The position numbers were made by a program, and so were the translations under genes. DNA of 64,000 nt, from positions 62,001-126,000 of the forward strand of contig NZ_LQBK01000006.1 of assembly GCF_001483755.1 (NCBI RefSeq), read 5' to 3'. Shown in pieces: positions 34,870 through 43,641 of the stretch. The notes under the pieces were generated by a model that saw only the letters and a list, made by a program, of their open reading frames with translations, ran no database searches and was not told the DNA's origin. The stretch comes from Kocuria rosea subsp. polaris (lineage in GTDB: Bacteria; Actinomycetota; Actinomycetes; Actinomycetales; Micrococcaceae). The stretch's first letter is position 1, and each line of letters opens with the position of its first letter.

Positions 34870-35982
34870 ATGGACCGTGCATGCGACGTGCTCATCATCG
34901 GCGGCGGCATCGCCGGACTGTCCCTGGCCTCGGAGCTGGCGGACCGGCGGGGGAGCGGGGAGGGGATCGCCCTCGTGGAGGCCGAGCCCGACCTGGCCCA
35001 CCACACCTCCGGGCGCTCGGCCGAGCAGCTGATCCCCAGCTACGGACCGGCGCCCGTCCGGGAGCTGACCGGGGCCACCGTGGCCCGGCTGCTCGACCCG
35101 CACCCCACCCCGCCCCGGCCCCTGGCCTGGCCCAGCCGGATGGTCCTCGTGGGCACCGAGGAGCGGCTGCAGGCCGAGGCGGCCCCGGGGACCCGGGCGC
35201 TGTCCCGCGCGGAGCTCGTGGAGCTGTGCCCTGAGCTGGCCTGCTCCCCGGCGGACGCGGTCGAGGCCGGGCGCCTCGACAGCACCTCCGTGCGCACCGA
35301 CGCCTGGGCCCTCGTTGCGTGGCACCGCGACCGCGCCGCGGCGGCGGGCGCGCGGCTGCTCACCGGCGCCCCGATGACCGCGGCGGAGCCCGACGGCACC
35401 GGCTGGCAGGTCACGGCCGGTGCCCACCGGCTGCGGGCCCGGCAGGTCGTGGTCGCGGCGGGCGCCTGGGCGGACGAGGTGGCGGGCCTGTTCGGCGCCG
35501 CCCCGCTGGGCCTGCGCCCGCTGCGGCGCACCGCGGCCCTCGTGCGGCTGGCGAAGCCGCTCCCCGCGGACCACCCCATGGTCGTGGCCGCGGACCACGG
35601 CTGGTACTACCGGCGGGCGGGGGAGGGCGCGCTCGTCTCCCCGTCCGAGGCCGTGCCCAGCGAGCCCTGCGACGCCCAGCCGGTGCTCGAGGACGTCGAG
35701 GACCTCGTGGCGCGGCTCAACGCCACGACCTCCCTGGGCGTCACCGGGATCGAGCGGGCCTGGACCGGGCTGCGCACCGAGGCCCCGGACGGCGTGCCCG
35801 TGTGCGGCTTCGACGTCGCCGTGCCCGGGCTGCTGTGGCTCGCGGGCCAGGGCGGCTACGGCTTCCAGACCAGCGACGCCATGGCCCGGGCCGCCGCGGA
35901 CCTGCTCCTCGACGGGACGGTGGGCCCGTGGTGCTCCAGGGAGACCGCCGCCGCCCTGGACCCGCTCCGACTTCGTCGCTGA
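34870..35982 (+). CDS. FAD-dependent oxidoreductase (DAO family)
   Basis: A 370-residue D-amino-acid-oxidase/glycine-oxidase-type flavoprotein. The N terminus has the dinucleotide motif VLIIGGGIAGLSLASELA with the acidic strand end VEAEPDLAHHTSGRSAEQ; QVVVAAGAWADEVAG and the C-terminal PGLLWLAGQGGYGFQTSDAMARAAADLL (read in two parts) complete the FAD site. The substrate is likely an amine or hydroxy acid but cannot be named. The ATG at 34870 is favoured by the box six bases upstream; it stands alone between the gat terminator and a convergent hydrolase. Confidence 0.83.
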   Translation: MDRACDVLIIGGGIAGLSLASELADRRGSGEGIALVEAEPDLAHHTSGRSAEQLIPSYGPAPVRELTGATVARLLDPHPTPPRPLAWPSRMVLVGTEERLQAEAAPGTRALSRAELVELCPELACSPADAVEAGRLDSTSVRTDAWALVAWHRDRAAAAGARLLTGAPMTAAEPDGTGWQVTAGAHRLRARQVVVAAGAWADEVAGLFGAAPLGLRPLRRTAALVRLAKPLPADHPMVVAADHGWYYRRAGEGALVSPSEAVPSEPCDAQPVLEDVEDLVARLNATTSLGVTGIERAWTGLRTEAPDGVPVCGFDVAVPGLLWLAGQGGYGFQTSDAMARAAADLLLDGTVGPWCSRETAAALDPLRLRR

Positions 35983-36064
35983 GCCGAGCGGGGGTCCCTC
36001 CGGCAGCGGCGCGGGAACCGCAGCTGCACGTGCACGCCGGGCACGGTTCTGCCGGGCGTCTCCG

Positions 36065-36871
36065 TCAGCGGCCGAGGTCGTCCAGGAACGCCACGAGGTC
36101 GGCGGCGACCCGCTCCGGCCGCTCCCACATCACCAGGTGACCGGTGTCCTCGTAGACGACCAGCCGAGCGCCCGGGATCGCCGTGACCAGCGCATCCGTG
36201 TGCTCCCGGGAGAGCAGACCGTCGCACGCTCCCCAGAGGACCAGGGTGGGGACGGCGATCGTCCCGGCGTCGGTCGGAGGACGGGCGGTGGTCAGGCCCT
36301 CGAGGGAGCGCTGCCGCACGCGGGCGGGGACGGCCGCGCCGTGCCTGATGCTCTCCTCGACGTACCACTGCGGAACCGGCTGGACGGTCGGGAACCAGCC
36401 CAGGAACTCCCGGACCCAGGCGGGGTCGACGGGGTCGCTGAGCCCCTCCACCTCGTCGGCGAACGGCGCAGGGCCCTGCAGGGAGCGGGGCGAGCCCACC
36501 AGGACGAGGCCGAGCACCCGGTGCGGATGGTGGAGAGCGACCTGCTGGGCGACGTACCCGCCGCTGGACGAGCCCAGCAGGACGGCCGACGTCAGGCCCA
36601 GGGCGTCCAGCAGCGCCACCACGTCCGCGGCGAGGTCCGGCAGCCCGTAGCCGTCCTGCGGCCGGTCGGCCTCCCCGTGGCCGCGCTGGTCCGGGGCGAC
36701 GGCACGCACGGTGGCGGGCAGCAGGGGGAGCAGCCGGGAGAACTCCCGGTGGGACTCGCCCCAGCCGTGGAGCAGGACGACCGGTGTCGCTCCGGCCGGG
36801 CCCGTGGCGACCCAGGACACGGTCACGCCCGTGGCGAGGAGGGAGTGCTGGACGGGCAGGTCGTTCCCCAT
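36065..36871 (-). CDS. Alpha/beta hydrolase
   Basis: A 268-residue alpha/beta-fold hydrolase. The oxyanion motif LLHGWGES (from residue 33), DQRGHGEADRP, the nucleophile elbow LLGSSSGGYVA (S102), a later aspartate in LVLWGACDGLL and the C-terminal histidine in YEDTGHLVMWERPERVA are all present. It is probably a cytosolic esterase or C-C hydrolase of unknown substrate. -10 TAGACT (36879-36884) lies seven bases before the ATG, so the message appears leaderless. Confidence 0.87.
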   Translation of the reverse strand: MGNDLPVQHSLLATGVTVSWVATGPAGATPVVLLHGWGESHREFSRLLPLLPATVRAVAPDQRGHGEADRPQDGYGLPDLAADVVALLDALGLTSAVLLGSSSGGYVAQQVALHHPHRVLGLVLVGSPRSLQGPAPFADEVEGLSDPVDPAWVREFLGWFPTVQPVPQWYVEESIRHGAAVPARVRQRSLEGLTTARPPTDAGTIAVPTLVLWGACDGLLSREHTDALVTAIPGARLVVYEDTGHLVMWERPERVAADLVAFLDDLGR

Positions 36872-36878
36872 GCCCCGC

Positions 36879-36884
36879 AGTCTA
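36879..36884 (-). promoter_or_regulatory. Leaderless -10 box of the alpha/beta hydrolase gene
   Basis: TAGACT on the minus strand, seven bases before the ATG at 36871. Confidence 0.55.
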
Positions 36885-36967
36885 TGCCGCCACGAGCCAT
36901 CCCTCCCGGCGGAGCGGGCGGTCCGTGCCCCGGCCGCCGCTCCCGCGGGCGGGGCGGAACGGCGCGG

Positions 36968-39139
36968 TCAGACCCCGGCGAGCCCCATCCGGTCCAGCAC
37001 CCAGGCGTACTCCCAGGCCGTGTCCTTCCACTGGGAGTACCGGCCGGAGGCTCCGCCGTGGCCCCCGGCCATCTCGCAGCGCAGCAGCACCGGTTCGCCG
37101 GAGGTCGAGGCACCGCGCAGCGCGGCCACCCACTTGGCGGGCTCCACGTAGAGCACCCGGGTGTCGTTGAGGCTCGTCACGGCGAGGATCGGGGGATAGG
37201 GCAGGGCGCGGACGTTCTCGTAGGGGGAGTAGTCGCGCATGTAGCGGTAGACGTGCGCGTCCTCGATGGGGTTGCCCCACTCCTCCCACTCGAGCGCCGT
37301 GAGCGGCAGGCTCGGGTCGAGGATGGACGTCAGCGGGTCCACGAACGGCACCGCGGCCAGGGCGCCGCAGTACTTCTCGGGGGCGAGGTTGAGCACCGCG
37401 CCCACCAGCAGGCCGCCGGCGGAGCCCCCCATCACCAGGATCCGCCGCTCGTCGATGTCCGGGCGGGCGGCGAGGTGGTCGGTGACCGCCACGTAGTCGG
37501 TGAACGTGTTCGTCTTGTGCAGCTTCTTGCCGTGCTCGTACCAGGTCCGGCCGAGCTCCCCGCCGCCGCGCACGTGCGCCACGGCCCACACCACGCCGCG
37601 GTCCAGCAGGGACAGCCGAGAGACCGAGAACGCGGGGTCGGTGCTGTGCTCGTAGGAGCCGTAGGCGTACTGCAGCACCGGCGCCGGCACGTCGCGGTCG
37701 AGGTCCGCCCGGCGGATCAGGGAGACGGGGATGCGGGTGCCGTCCGCCGCGGCGGCCCAGTCCCGCTCGACCGTGTAGTCGGCGGGGTCGTAGCCGCCGA
37801 GCACCGTGGCCTCGCGGCGCAGCAGCGGCTCGGCGGGCAGGGCGTCGTCGTCCCCCGTGGCGCCCGCCACGAAGACGTCGTAGACGCGCGGGGGCGTCGT
37901 GAAGGACGTGTAGGAGAGTCGCACCACGGGGGCGTCGTGCTCGGCGGCGGAGACGCTCGCGGTGTAGAGCTCCTCGGCGAAGGCCGGCTCCACGGGGTCG
38001 GCCTGGGCGGCCGTGCCCAGGCCGGCGAGCGGGAGCAGCCGGACCCGCAGCGTGGTGTCCGCCCGGACGGAGACCACCAGGTGGGTGGCCGTCACGGCGC
38101 AGCCGTTGACCCGGACGGTCTCCGAGGCCGGCACGACGTCGCGCAGGGCGATCTCCGCGATCGGGCGGCCGAGGTCGGCCGGGTCCATGAGGGAGATCCG
38201 GGAGTTCGGGGCGTCGTGGTCGTGGGTCAGCAGGATCTGCTCCCGCCCGTCCAGCAGCAGGGGCTCCGCCTCGTAGAGCACGCGGTCGGTGCGGGGCAGC
38301 ACCACCTGCAGCGGCGCCGCCGGGTCCGCGACCGGCTGGACGAGCTGCTCGGAGAACTCGGAGCACATCGCCTCGACCACGATCCAGCGGCGGTCCGCGG
38401 ACAGGCCCGCCCCGAGCCACAGACCGGGGTCGGCCTCCTCGTGGACGACGACGTCCTCGGCCACCGGGGTGCCCAGCTCGTGCCGGCGCAGCTGGTGCGG
38501 GCGCCAGGACTCGTCCACCACCGTGTAGTACACGGCGCGGGCGTCCGGGGTGAGGAAGGAGCCGTAGAAGGTCCCGGGGATCTCGTCGGCGAGCAGCGCG
38601 CCCGTGGTGAGGTCCCGGACCCGCAGGGTGAAGCGCTCGTCGCCGGTGACGTCCTCGGCCCAGGCCAGCAGCTCCCCGTCCTCGGAGACGTCGAAGCTGC
38701 CGAGGGAGTAGAACTCGTGCTCGGCGGCCTCCGCGTTGGCGTCGAGGAGGATCTGCTCCCCGGTCATGGGGGTGCCGGGCTCGACGACGGGCGGGGTCCA
38801 GTCGGCGATCACGTCCCCGGTGCTCACCGCCGGGACCCGGCAGAACACCTGGTGCGCGCCGCCCTCCACCGTGCGGGCGAAGTACCACCAGGCGCCGCGC
38901 CGGCTGGGCACGGACAGGTCGGTCTCCTGGGTGCGGTCCCTGATCTCCCCGAAGATCGTCTCCCGCAGCCCCGTGAGGTGGGCGGTGGCGGACTCCGCGT
39001 ACTCGTTCTCCGCGGCGAGGTGGGTCAGCACCTCGGGGGAGTCCTTGTCCCGCATCCACTCGTACGGGTCGGAGAACACGTGGCCGTGGAAGGCTCGCTC
39101 GACGGGCTGCTGACGGATCTGCGGGGGAAGGACAGTCAT
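36968..39139 (-). CDS. ptrB: Oligopeptidase B (S9 prolyl oligopeptidase family)
   Basis: A 723-residue serine peptidase cutting small peptides after basic residues. The N-terminal half is the seven-bladed propeller (starting PYEWMRDKDSPEVLTHLAAEN); the catalytic domain holds the nucleophile in ILVMGGSAGGLLVGAVLN, YGSYEHSTDP, HVRGGGELGRTWYEHGKKLHK (split motif) and the final histidine in CEMAGGHGGASGRY. No signal peptide: cytosolic. The start is the ATG at 39139, with TAGGAT seven bases upstream; an ATG nine bases further upstream lies inside that box. It is divergent from the CPBP protease gene. Confidence 0.93.
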   Translation of the reverse strand: MTVLPPQIRQQPVERAFHGHVFSDPYEWMRDKDSPEVLTHLAAENEYAESATAHLTGLRETIFGEIRDRTQETDLSVPSRRGAWWYFARTVEGGAHQVFCRVPAVSTGDVIADWTPPVVEPGTPMTGEQILLDANAEAAEHEFYSLGSFDVSEDGELLAWAEDVTGDERFTLRVRDLTTGALLADEIPGTFYGSFLTPDARAVYYTVVDESWRPHQLRRHELGTPVAEDVVVHEEADPGLWLGAGLSADRRWIVVEAMCSEFSEQLVQPVADPAAPLQVVLPRTDRVLYEAEPLLLDGREQILLTHDHDAPNSRISLMDPADLGRPIAEIALRDVVPASETVRVNGCAVTATHLVVSVRADTTLRVRLLPLAGLGTAAQADPVEPAFAEELYTASVSAAEHDAPVVRLSYTSFTTPPRVYDVFVAGATGDDDALPAEPLLRREATVLGGYDPADYTVERDWAAAADGTRIPVSLIRRADLDRDVPAPVLQYAYGSYEHSTDPAFSVSRLSLLDRGVVWAVAHVRGGGELGRTWYEHGKKLHKTNTFTDYVAVTDHLAARPDIDERRILVMGGSAGGLLVGAVLNLAPEKYCGALAAVPFVDPLTSILDPSLPLTALEWEEWGNPIEDAHVYRYMRDYSPYENVRALPYPPILAVTSLNDTRVLYVEPAKWVAALRGASTSGEPVLLRCEMAGGHGGASGRYSQWKDTAWEYAWVLDRMGLAGV

Positions 39140-39146
39140 GGTCCCC

Positions 39147-39152
39147 ATCCTA
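39147..39152 (-). promoter_or_regulatory. Leaderless -10 box of ptrB
   Basis: TAGGAT on the minus strand, seven bases before the ATG at 39139. Confidence 0.55.
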
Positions 39153-39241
39153 GGGAAGACGTCCCGGCAGCGGACGGGGCGGGTGGTGCGGGCCGCGCGG
39201 CTCGGGAGCCGCCCGTCCCGGGTGCCCGCCCGGCCCGGTGC

Positions 39242-39247
39242 CACAAT
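39242..39247 (+). promoter_or_regulatory. Leaderless -10 box of the CPBP gene
   Basis: CACAAT, six bases before the ATG at 39254; same box and spacing as ligA. Confidence 0.6.
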
Positions 39248-39253
39248 GGCCGG

Positions 39254-40033
39254 ATGAGCACCCCCGCCCACCTGCACCCCCGCCCGCCGGCCTTCGGGTC
39301 CACCCGCGCCGACCTGTGGCTGCAGGTGCTCCTCGTGCTCGGGGTGTCCCTGGGCGCCTCGGCCCTCTACGCGGTGCTCTCCCTCGCCGAGGACCTCGCC
39401 CGCGGACCGCTGTCCGAGGCGCAGGCCACGATGAACCCGCCGCTGAGCCGGCAGCCTCTCTTCGACCTGCTGCGCCAGCTCACCGGCATCGGCCTGGACC
39501 TGGTGCCGGTGCTGCTGGCCCTGTACCTGCTGGCCGGCTCCGCCGGAGCGCTGGGCACGGTCCGCCGGCGGATCGGCCTCGACGCCCGCATGCCCGTCCC
39601 GGACCTCGGCCTGGGCACCGTGCTCTTCGTGCTCATGGGGCTGGGGACGCTGGTGCTCTACGGCGCGGGCCGGGCCCTGGGCGTCACGGCGCAGGTCAGC
39701 ACGTCCGGGCTCGCTGAGCACTGGTGGACGGTTCCCGTGCTGCTGCTCTCGGCCGTGCGCCACGCCCTGGTCGAGGAGGTCGTGGTGGTCGCGTTCCTGA
39801 CCGACCGGCTCACCCGCATCGGGTGGAACTGGCCGGTGGTGCTGGTGGTCACGGCCCTGTTCCGCGGCAGCTACCACCTCTACCAGGGGATCGGGCCGTT
39901 CCTCGGCAACGTGGTCATGGGCCTGGTCTTCGCGGAGCTCTACCGGCGCACCGGCCGGGTGATGCCCCTCGTCGTCGCGCACTTCCTGCTGGACGCCGTG
40001 GGCTTCCTCGGCGCCGCCCGGCTGCTGGGCTGA
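39254..40033 (+). CDS. CPBP-family intramembrane metalloprotease
   Basis: A 259-residue membrane protein with about seven hydrophobic segments. The CPBP (CAAX/Abi) motifs are visible: HALVEEVVVVAFLTDRL (glutamate pair), FRGSYHLYQG with the first histidine and VVAHFLLDAVGF with the second. Members cleave membrane proteins or take part in bacteriocin immunity; the substrate here is unknown. It is convergent with the VOC gene. Confidence 0.85.
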   Translation: MSTPAHLHPRPPAFGSTRADLWLQVLLVLGVSLGASALYAVLSLAEDLARGPLSEAQATMNPPLSRQPLFDLLRQLTGIGLDLVPVLLALYLLAGSAGALGTVRRRIGLDARMPVPDLGLGTVLFVLMGLGTLVLYGAGRALGVTAQVSTSGLAEHWWTVPVLLLSAVRHALVEEVVVVAFLTDRLTRIGWNWPVVLVVTALFRGSYHLYQGIGPFLGNVVMGLVFAELYRRTGRVMPLVVAHFLLDAVGFLGAARLLG

Positions 40034-40042
40034 CGCCCGGGG

Positions 40043-40073
40043 GCCGGGCCCGTCCGGTGGCCCCGGGGCTCAG
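40043..40073. terminator. Imperfect GC hairpin between convergent genes
   Basis: GGGGGCC..GGCCCC pairing with one mismatch between the CPBP and VOC stop codons. Confidence 0.3.
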
Positions 40074-40708
40074 ATGGTGACGGGGCCGTCCGGGGTGCTG
40101 AAGGTGACGGAGAGCACCCCGGGGGTGCCCTCCGGATAGCGCCAGTCGACCTCCAGGTCCTCGAGCGCGGTCTCCACGGGGGCGCCCAGCCACTCGGTGA
40201 CCCGGTCCGGGGCCCCGGCGATGCACATCCCCGCGAGCCCGACGTCCGTGATCCGCGCCTGCGAGGGGTGCATCTCGGGGTCGGACTCGAAGTGCACCAT
40301 GAACGGCAGCTGGGGGTCGGCGATGAGGCCCTTCACGCCGATCTGACGCCACTCGAGGCACCGGCCGTCCGGGAACACCCGGCAGCCGGGGACGGAGGAC
40401 CGGCCCAGGCGCTGCTCGAAGGGGGCGAGGTCGTCGACCTCCACGACCCAGCCCAGCCAGCCCCCGCCCGCCTCGGAGCGGGCGCGCACGGCCTGGCCGA
40501 ACGGCGCCTTCACCGCGGCCGGGTGCTCGAGGACCTCGACGACCTCGACGTACTGGTGGTTCGTGAGGGGGAGGATCATGTTGCGGGTGCCGAAACGGGG
40601 GTGCACCCCGCCCTTGACCGGCTCGATCCCGAGCTGGTCGGCGATGCGCTCGGTGGTGGCCGCCAGGCCCTCCGGGCGGCAGGCGTAGGACACGTGGTCG
40701 ACTCTCAT
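40070..40708 (-). CDS. VOC-family (glyoxalase-like domain) protein
   Basis: A 212-residue protein of the glyoxalase-like_2 group. Two halves of the vicinal-oxygen-chelate fold are seen, starting MRVDHVSYACRPEGL and around ITDVGLAGMCIAGAPDRVTEWLG. Residues H5 and E57-type positions of the first module (HPRFGTRNMILPLTNHQYVEVVEVL) are present. The reaction is unknown. ATG 40708 is chosen because CACGAT (minus strand) lies six bases before it. Confidence 0.78.
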   Translation of the reverse strand: MRVDHVSYACRPEGLAATTERIADQLGIEPVKGGVHPRFGTRNMILPLTNHQYVEVVEVLEHPAAVKAPFGQAVRARSEAGGGWLGWVVEVDDLAPFEQRLGRSSVPGCRVFPDGRCLEWRQIGVKGLIADPQLPFMVHFESDPEMHPSQARITDVGLAGMCIAGAPDRVTEWLGAPVETALEDLEVDWRYPEGTPGVLSVTFSTPDGPVTI

Positions 40709-40714
40709 GGGCTC

Positions 40715-40720
40715 ATCGTG
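40715..40720 (-). promoter_or_regulatory. Leaderless -10 box of the VOC gene
   Basis: CACGAT on the minus strand, six bases before the ATG at 40708. Confidence 0.5.
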
Positions 40721-40812
40721 GCACCGTGTGAGTTTCGTCTCCAAATCGGTCCGCGGGGCACCCGGTGCGGTGCGCCCGGCGCCCGCCGCCGGGTGTCACG
40801 CCCGGGCCCGGC

Positions 40813-40842
40813 TTGACGCCGTGTCGTCCGGATCCGGAGAAT
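40813..40842 (+). promoter_or_regulatory. Promoter of the SAM-IV-metY-metX transcript
   Basis: TTGACG (40813-40818), 18-bp spacer, GAGAAT (40837-40842). Transcription would start near 40849, immediately before the first riboswitch helix. Confidence 0.7.
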
Positions 40843-40849
40843 GCTGTCC

Positions 40850-40965
40850 AGGTCATGAGCGCCAGCGTCCAAGCCCCAGCTAGCTGGCCGGCAACCCTCC
40901 ACCGCGGTGGGGTGCCCTGGGTGAAGACCAGGCTCCTCGCGACCGGCGAGCGAGCAAGCGCGGGT
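40850..40965 (+). ncRNA. SAM-IV riboswitch
   Basis: A cis-acting S-adenosylmethionine sensor. GGTC (40851-40854) can pair with GACC (40926-40929) to close the core; GCCAGC (40861-40866) pairs with GCTGGC (40883-40888); CCGGCAACCCTCC is followed by a CCACC-GC-GGTGG hairpin (40899-40910) and GGGGTGCCCTGGGTGA. The order and spacing match the SAM-IV family of actinobacteria, typically found upstream of metY/metX. High SAM should lower expression. The 3' boundary, covering a possible pseudoknot helix, is approximate. Confidence 0.85.
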
Positions 40966-41042
40966 CCCCGGTGCCCGGCCGCTCCCGGCCGCACCGCCTC
41001 GGCCGGGACGGGACCCCTGACACCCGCAAGGAGTCCCACGGC

Positions 41043-42428
41043 ATGTCCGAGACCACCGCTTCCAGCACCGACCGCTCCATCGCCGAGCGGCCCACTCCCG
41101 AGAACCCGGGGGGCTGGGCGTTCGAGACCCGGCAGATCCACGCGGGGCAGAGCCCCGACCCGGTCACCGGCTCCCGGGCCCTGCCCATCCACCAGACCAC
41201 GTCCTTCGTCTTCCCGGACGCCCAGGCCGCGGCCGACCGCTTCGCCCTCGCCGAGCTCGGGCCGATCTACACGCGGATCGGCAACCCGACCACGGAGGTC
41301 GTGGAGAACCGGATCGCCGCCCTGGAGGGCGGCGTGGGCGCCCTGATGCTCAGCGCGGGGCAGTCGGCCACGACGTTCGCGGTGCTCAACGTGGCCGGCG
41401 CCGGCGACCACATCGTGGCCAGCCCCAGCCTCTACGGCGGGACCTACAACCTGTTCAAGTACACGCTGCCCAAGCTCGGCGTCGAGACCACCTTCGTGAC
41501 CGACCCGGACGACCCCGAGGAGTGGCGGCGGGCGGTGCGGCCGAACACCAAGGCCTTCTTCGCGGAGACCATCCCGAACCCGCGCAACGACGTCCTCGAC
41601 ATCGAGACGGTCTCCGGGATCGCGCACGACTCCGAGGTGCCGCTCATCGTGGACAACACCGTGGCGACCCCGTACCTGGTCCAGCCCTTCCGCTGGGGCG
41701 CGGACGTCGTGGTGCACTCGGCCACGAAGTTCCTCGGAGGGCACGGCACGGCGATCGGCGGGGTGATCGTGGACTCCGGGGCCTTCGACTTCGGCCGCTA
41801 CCCGGAGCGCTTCCCCGGCTTCAACCAGCCGGACGAGTCCTACGCGGGGCTCGTCTACGCCCGGGACCTGGGGGCGGAGGGACCCTTCGGCGTCAACCTG
41901 TCCTACATCCTCAAGGCTCGGGTGCAGCTGCTGCGCGACCTCGGCTCCGCGATCTCCCCGTTCAACGCGTTCCTCATCGAGCAGGGCATCGAGACGCTGT
42001 CCCTGCGGATGGAGCGGCACGTGGCCAACGCCGGGGAGGTGGCCCGCTGGCTCGAGGCGCGCGAGGACGTGCGCTCGGTGTCCTGGGCCGGGCTGGAGTC
42101 CTCCCCGTGGCACGGGCGGGCGCAGAAGTACGCGCCCCGGGGCGCCGGGTCGATCCTGGGCTTCGTGCTCGAGGGCGGCCGCGAGGCCGGGGCCGCCTTC
42201 GTGGACGCCCTGACCCTGCACTCGAACGTCGCGAACATCGGCGACGTCCGCTCCCTCGTCATCCACCCGGCGTCCACCACGCACAGCCAGCTCCTGCCCG
42301 AGGAGCAGCTGGCCGCCGGGGTGGAGCCCGGCTTCGTGCGCCTGTCCGTGGGCCTGGAGCACATCGAGGACATCCTGGCGGACCTGGAGCAGGGCTTCGC
42401 CGCGGCCGCGCACGGAGGGCAGGAGTGA
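41043..42428 (+). CDS. metY: O-acetylhomoserine aminocarboxypropyltransferase
   Basis: A 461-residue PLP enzyme converting O-acetylhomoserine and sulfide to homocysteine. The PLP lysine is in VVVHSATKFLGGHGTAIGG; YTRIGNPTTEVVENRIAALEGG and TIPNPRNDVLDIE are typical of the MetY subgroup. The ATG follows AAGGAG by eight bases. It sits behind the SAM-IV riboswitch and overlaps metX by four bases, forming the direct-sulfhydrylation route of methionine synthesis. Confidence 0.96.
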   Translation: MSETTASSTDRSIAERPTPENPGGWAFETRQIHAGQSPDPVTGSRALPIHQTTSFVFPDAQAAADRFALAELGPIYTRIGNPTTEVVENRIAALEGGVGALMLSAGQSATTFAVLNVAGAGDHIVASPSLYGGTYNLFKYTLPKLGVETTFVTDPDDPEEWRRAVRPNTKAFFAETIPNPRNDVLDIETVSGIAHDSEVPLIVDNTVATPYLVQPFRWGADVVVHSATKFLGGHGTAIGGVIVDSGAFDFGRYPERFPGFNQPDESYAGLVYARDLGAEGPFGVNLSYILKARVQLLRDLGSAISPFNAFLIEQGIETLSLRMERHVANAGEVARWLEAREDVRSVSWAGLESSPWHGRAQKYAPRGAGSILGFVLEGGREAGAAFVDALTLHSNVANIGDVRSLVIHPASTTHSQLLPEEQLAAGVEPGFVRLSVGLEHIEDILADLEQGFAAAAHGGQE

Positions 42429-43609
42429 CCGTGACCGTCGTGGGGGGTGCCGGCGCCGGGACCGCCGTCCGCGAGGACGGGGTGCCGCGCGTGGCCGCGA
42501 TCGGCGAGCTGGAGCTCGAGTCGGGCTTCCGGCTGCCCGAGGTCCGGATCGCCTACGAGACCTGGGGGACCCTGGCCCCGGACGGGTCCAACGCGGTGCT
42601 CGTCGAGCACGCGCTCACCGGGGACACCCACGTGGCGGCCGGCCGGGCCCGCCCCGGCGCCTCCGAGGCGGAGCGGCGCGCCGCGCAGAGCGGCGGCTGG
42701 TGGGAGGGCCTGGTCGGCCCCGGCGCTGCCATCGACACGGACCGCTGGTTCGTGGTCTGCACCAACATCGTGGGCGGCTGCTACGGGTCCACGGGTCCGG
42801 CGGCCCCCGCGCCGCCGGACGTGGACCCGGAGGGCCGCCCGTGGGGCTCCCGCTTCCCGCTCGTCACGGTCCGGGACTCCGTGCACGCCGAGGCGGCGCT
42901 GGCCGACGCCCTCGGGATCGGCTCCTGGCGCCTGGTCATCGGCGGCTCCATGGGCGGTGCCCGGGCCCTGGAGTGGGCCGTGACCTACCCCGACCGGGTC
43001 CGGGCGTGCGCGGTGGTCGCCGCGTGCGCCCAGTCCAGCGCCGAGCAGCTCGCCTGGGGCCAGGCGCAGAACCTCGCGATCCGCCAGGACCCCCACTTCC
43101 GCGGCGGGGACTACTACGACGGTCCGCTGCCCGTCACGGGCCTGGGCCTGGCCCGGCGGATCGCCCACATCACGTACCGCTCCGCCGACGAGCTGCACCA
43201 CCGGTTCGGGCGCTCGCCGCAGGCCGACGAGCACGTCATCGGCACCCACCCCGGAGGCCGGGGGCGCTACCAGGTGGAGAGCTACCTCGACCACCAGGCG
43301 TCCAAGCTCGCCGGGCGCTTCGACGCCAACAGCTACCTGGCGGTCAACGAGACGCTCATGTCGCACGACGTGGCCCGGGGTCGCGGCACGCTCGAGGAGG
43401 CGCTGTCGGTGACCTCGTGCGAGTGGCTCGTGGCGGCCGTGGACTCCGACCGGCTCTACCTGCCCCGCGAGTCGGACGTCCTGGCCGCCGCGCTGCCCGG
43501 GGACGTCCGGCGGCACACCCTGACCTCGCCCTCCGGCCACGACGGCTTCCTCATCGAGACGCCCCAGCTGGGGAAGCTGCTCCTGGAGACCGTGCTGCGC
43601 GAGCCCTGA
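42425..43609 (+). CDS. metX: Homoserine O-acetyltransferase
   Basis: A 394-residue alpha/beta-hydrolase-fold transferase making O-acetylhomoserine for MetY. The nucleophile lies in LVIGGSMGGARALEWA, the aspartate in AAVDSDRLYLP, and the histidine in SPSGHDGFLIE. Other landmarks are YETWG, NAVLVEHALTGDTHVAA and NIVGGCYGSTGP. GTG 42425 overlaps the metY stop (GTGA) and follows GGAGGG by five bases; GTG 42431 with AGGAG at the same distance is equally possible, costing two residues. Confidence 0.95.
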   Translation: MTVTVVGGAGAGTAVREDGVPRVAAIGELELESGFRLPEVRIAYETWGTLAPDGSNAVLVEHALTGDTHVAAGRARPGASEAERRAAQSGGWWEGLVGPGAAIDTDRWFVVCTNIVGGCYGSTGPAAPAPPDVDPEGRPWGSRFPLVTVRDSVHAEAALADALGIGSWRLVIGGSMGGARALEWAVTYPDRVRACAVVAACAQSSAEQLAWGQAQNLAIRQDPHFRGGDYYDGPLPVTGLGLARRIAHITYRSADELHHRFGRSPQADEHVIGTHPGGRGRYQVESYLDHQASKLAGRFDANSYLAVNETLMSHDVARGRGTLEEALSVTSCEWLVAAVDSDRLYLPRESDVLAAALPGDVRRHTLTSPSGHDGFLIETPQLGKLLLETVLREP

Positions 43610-43641
43610 GCCGGGGCAGGGACCTCGGCCGGACCGGGTCC

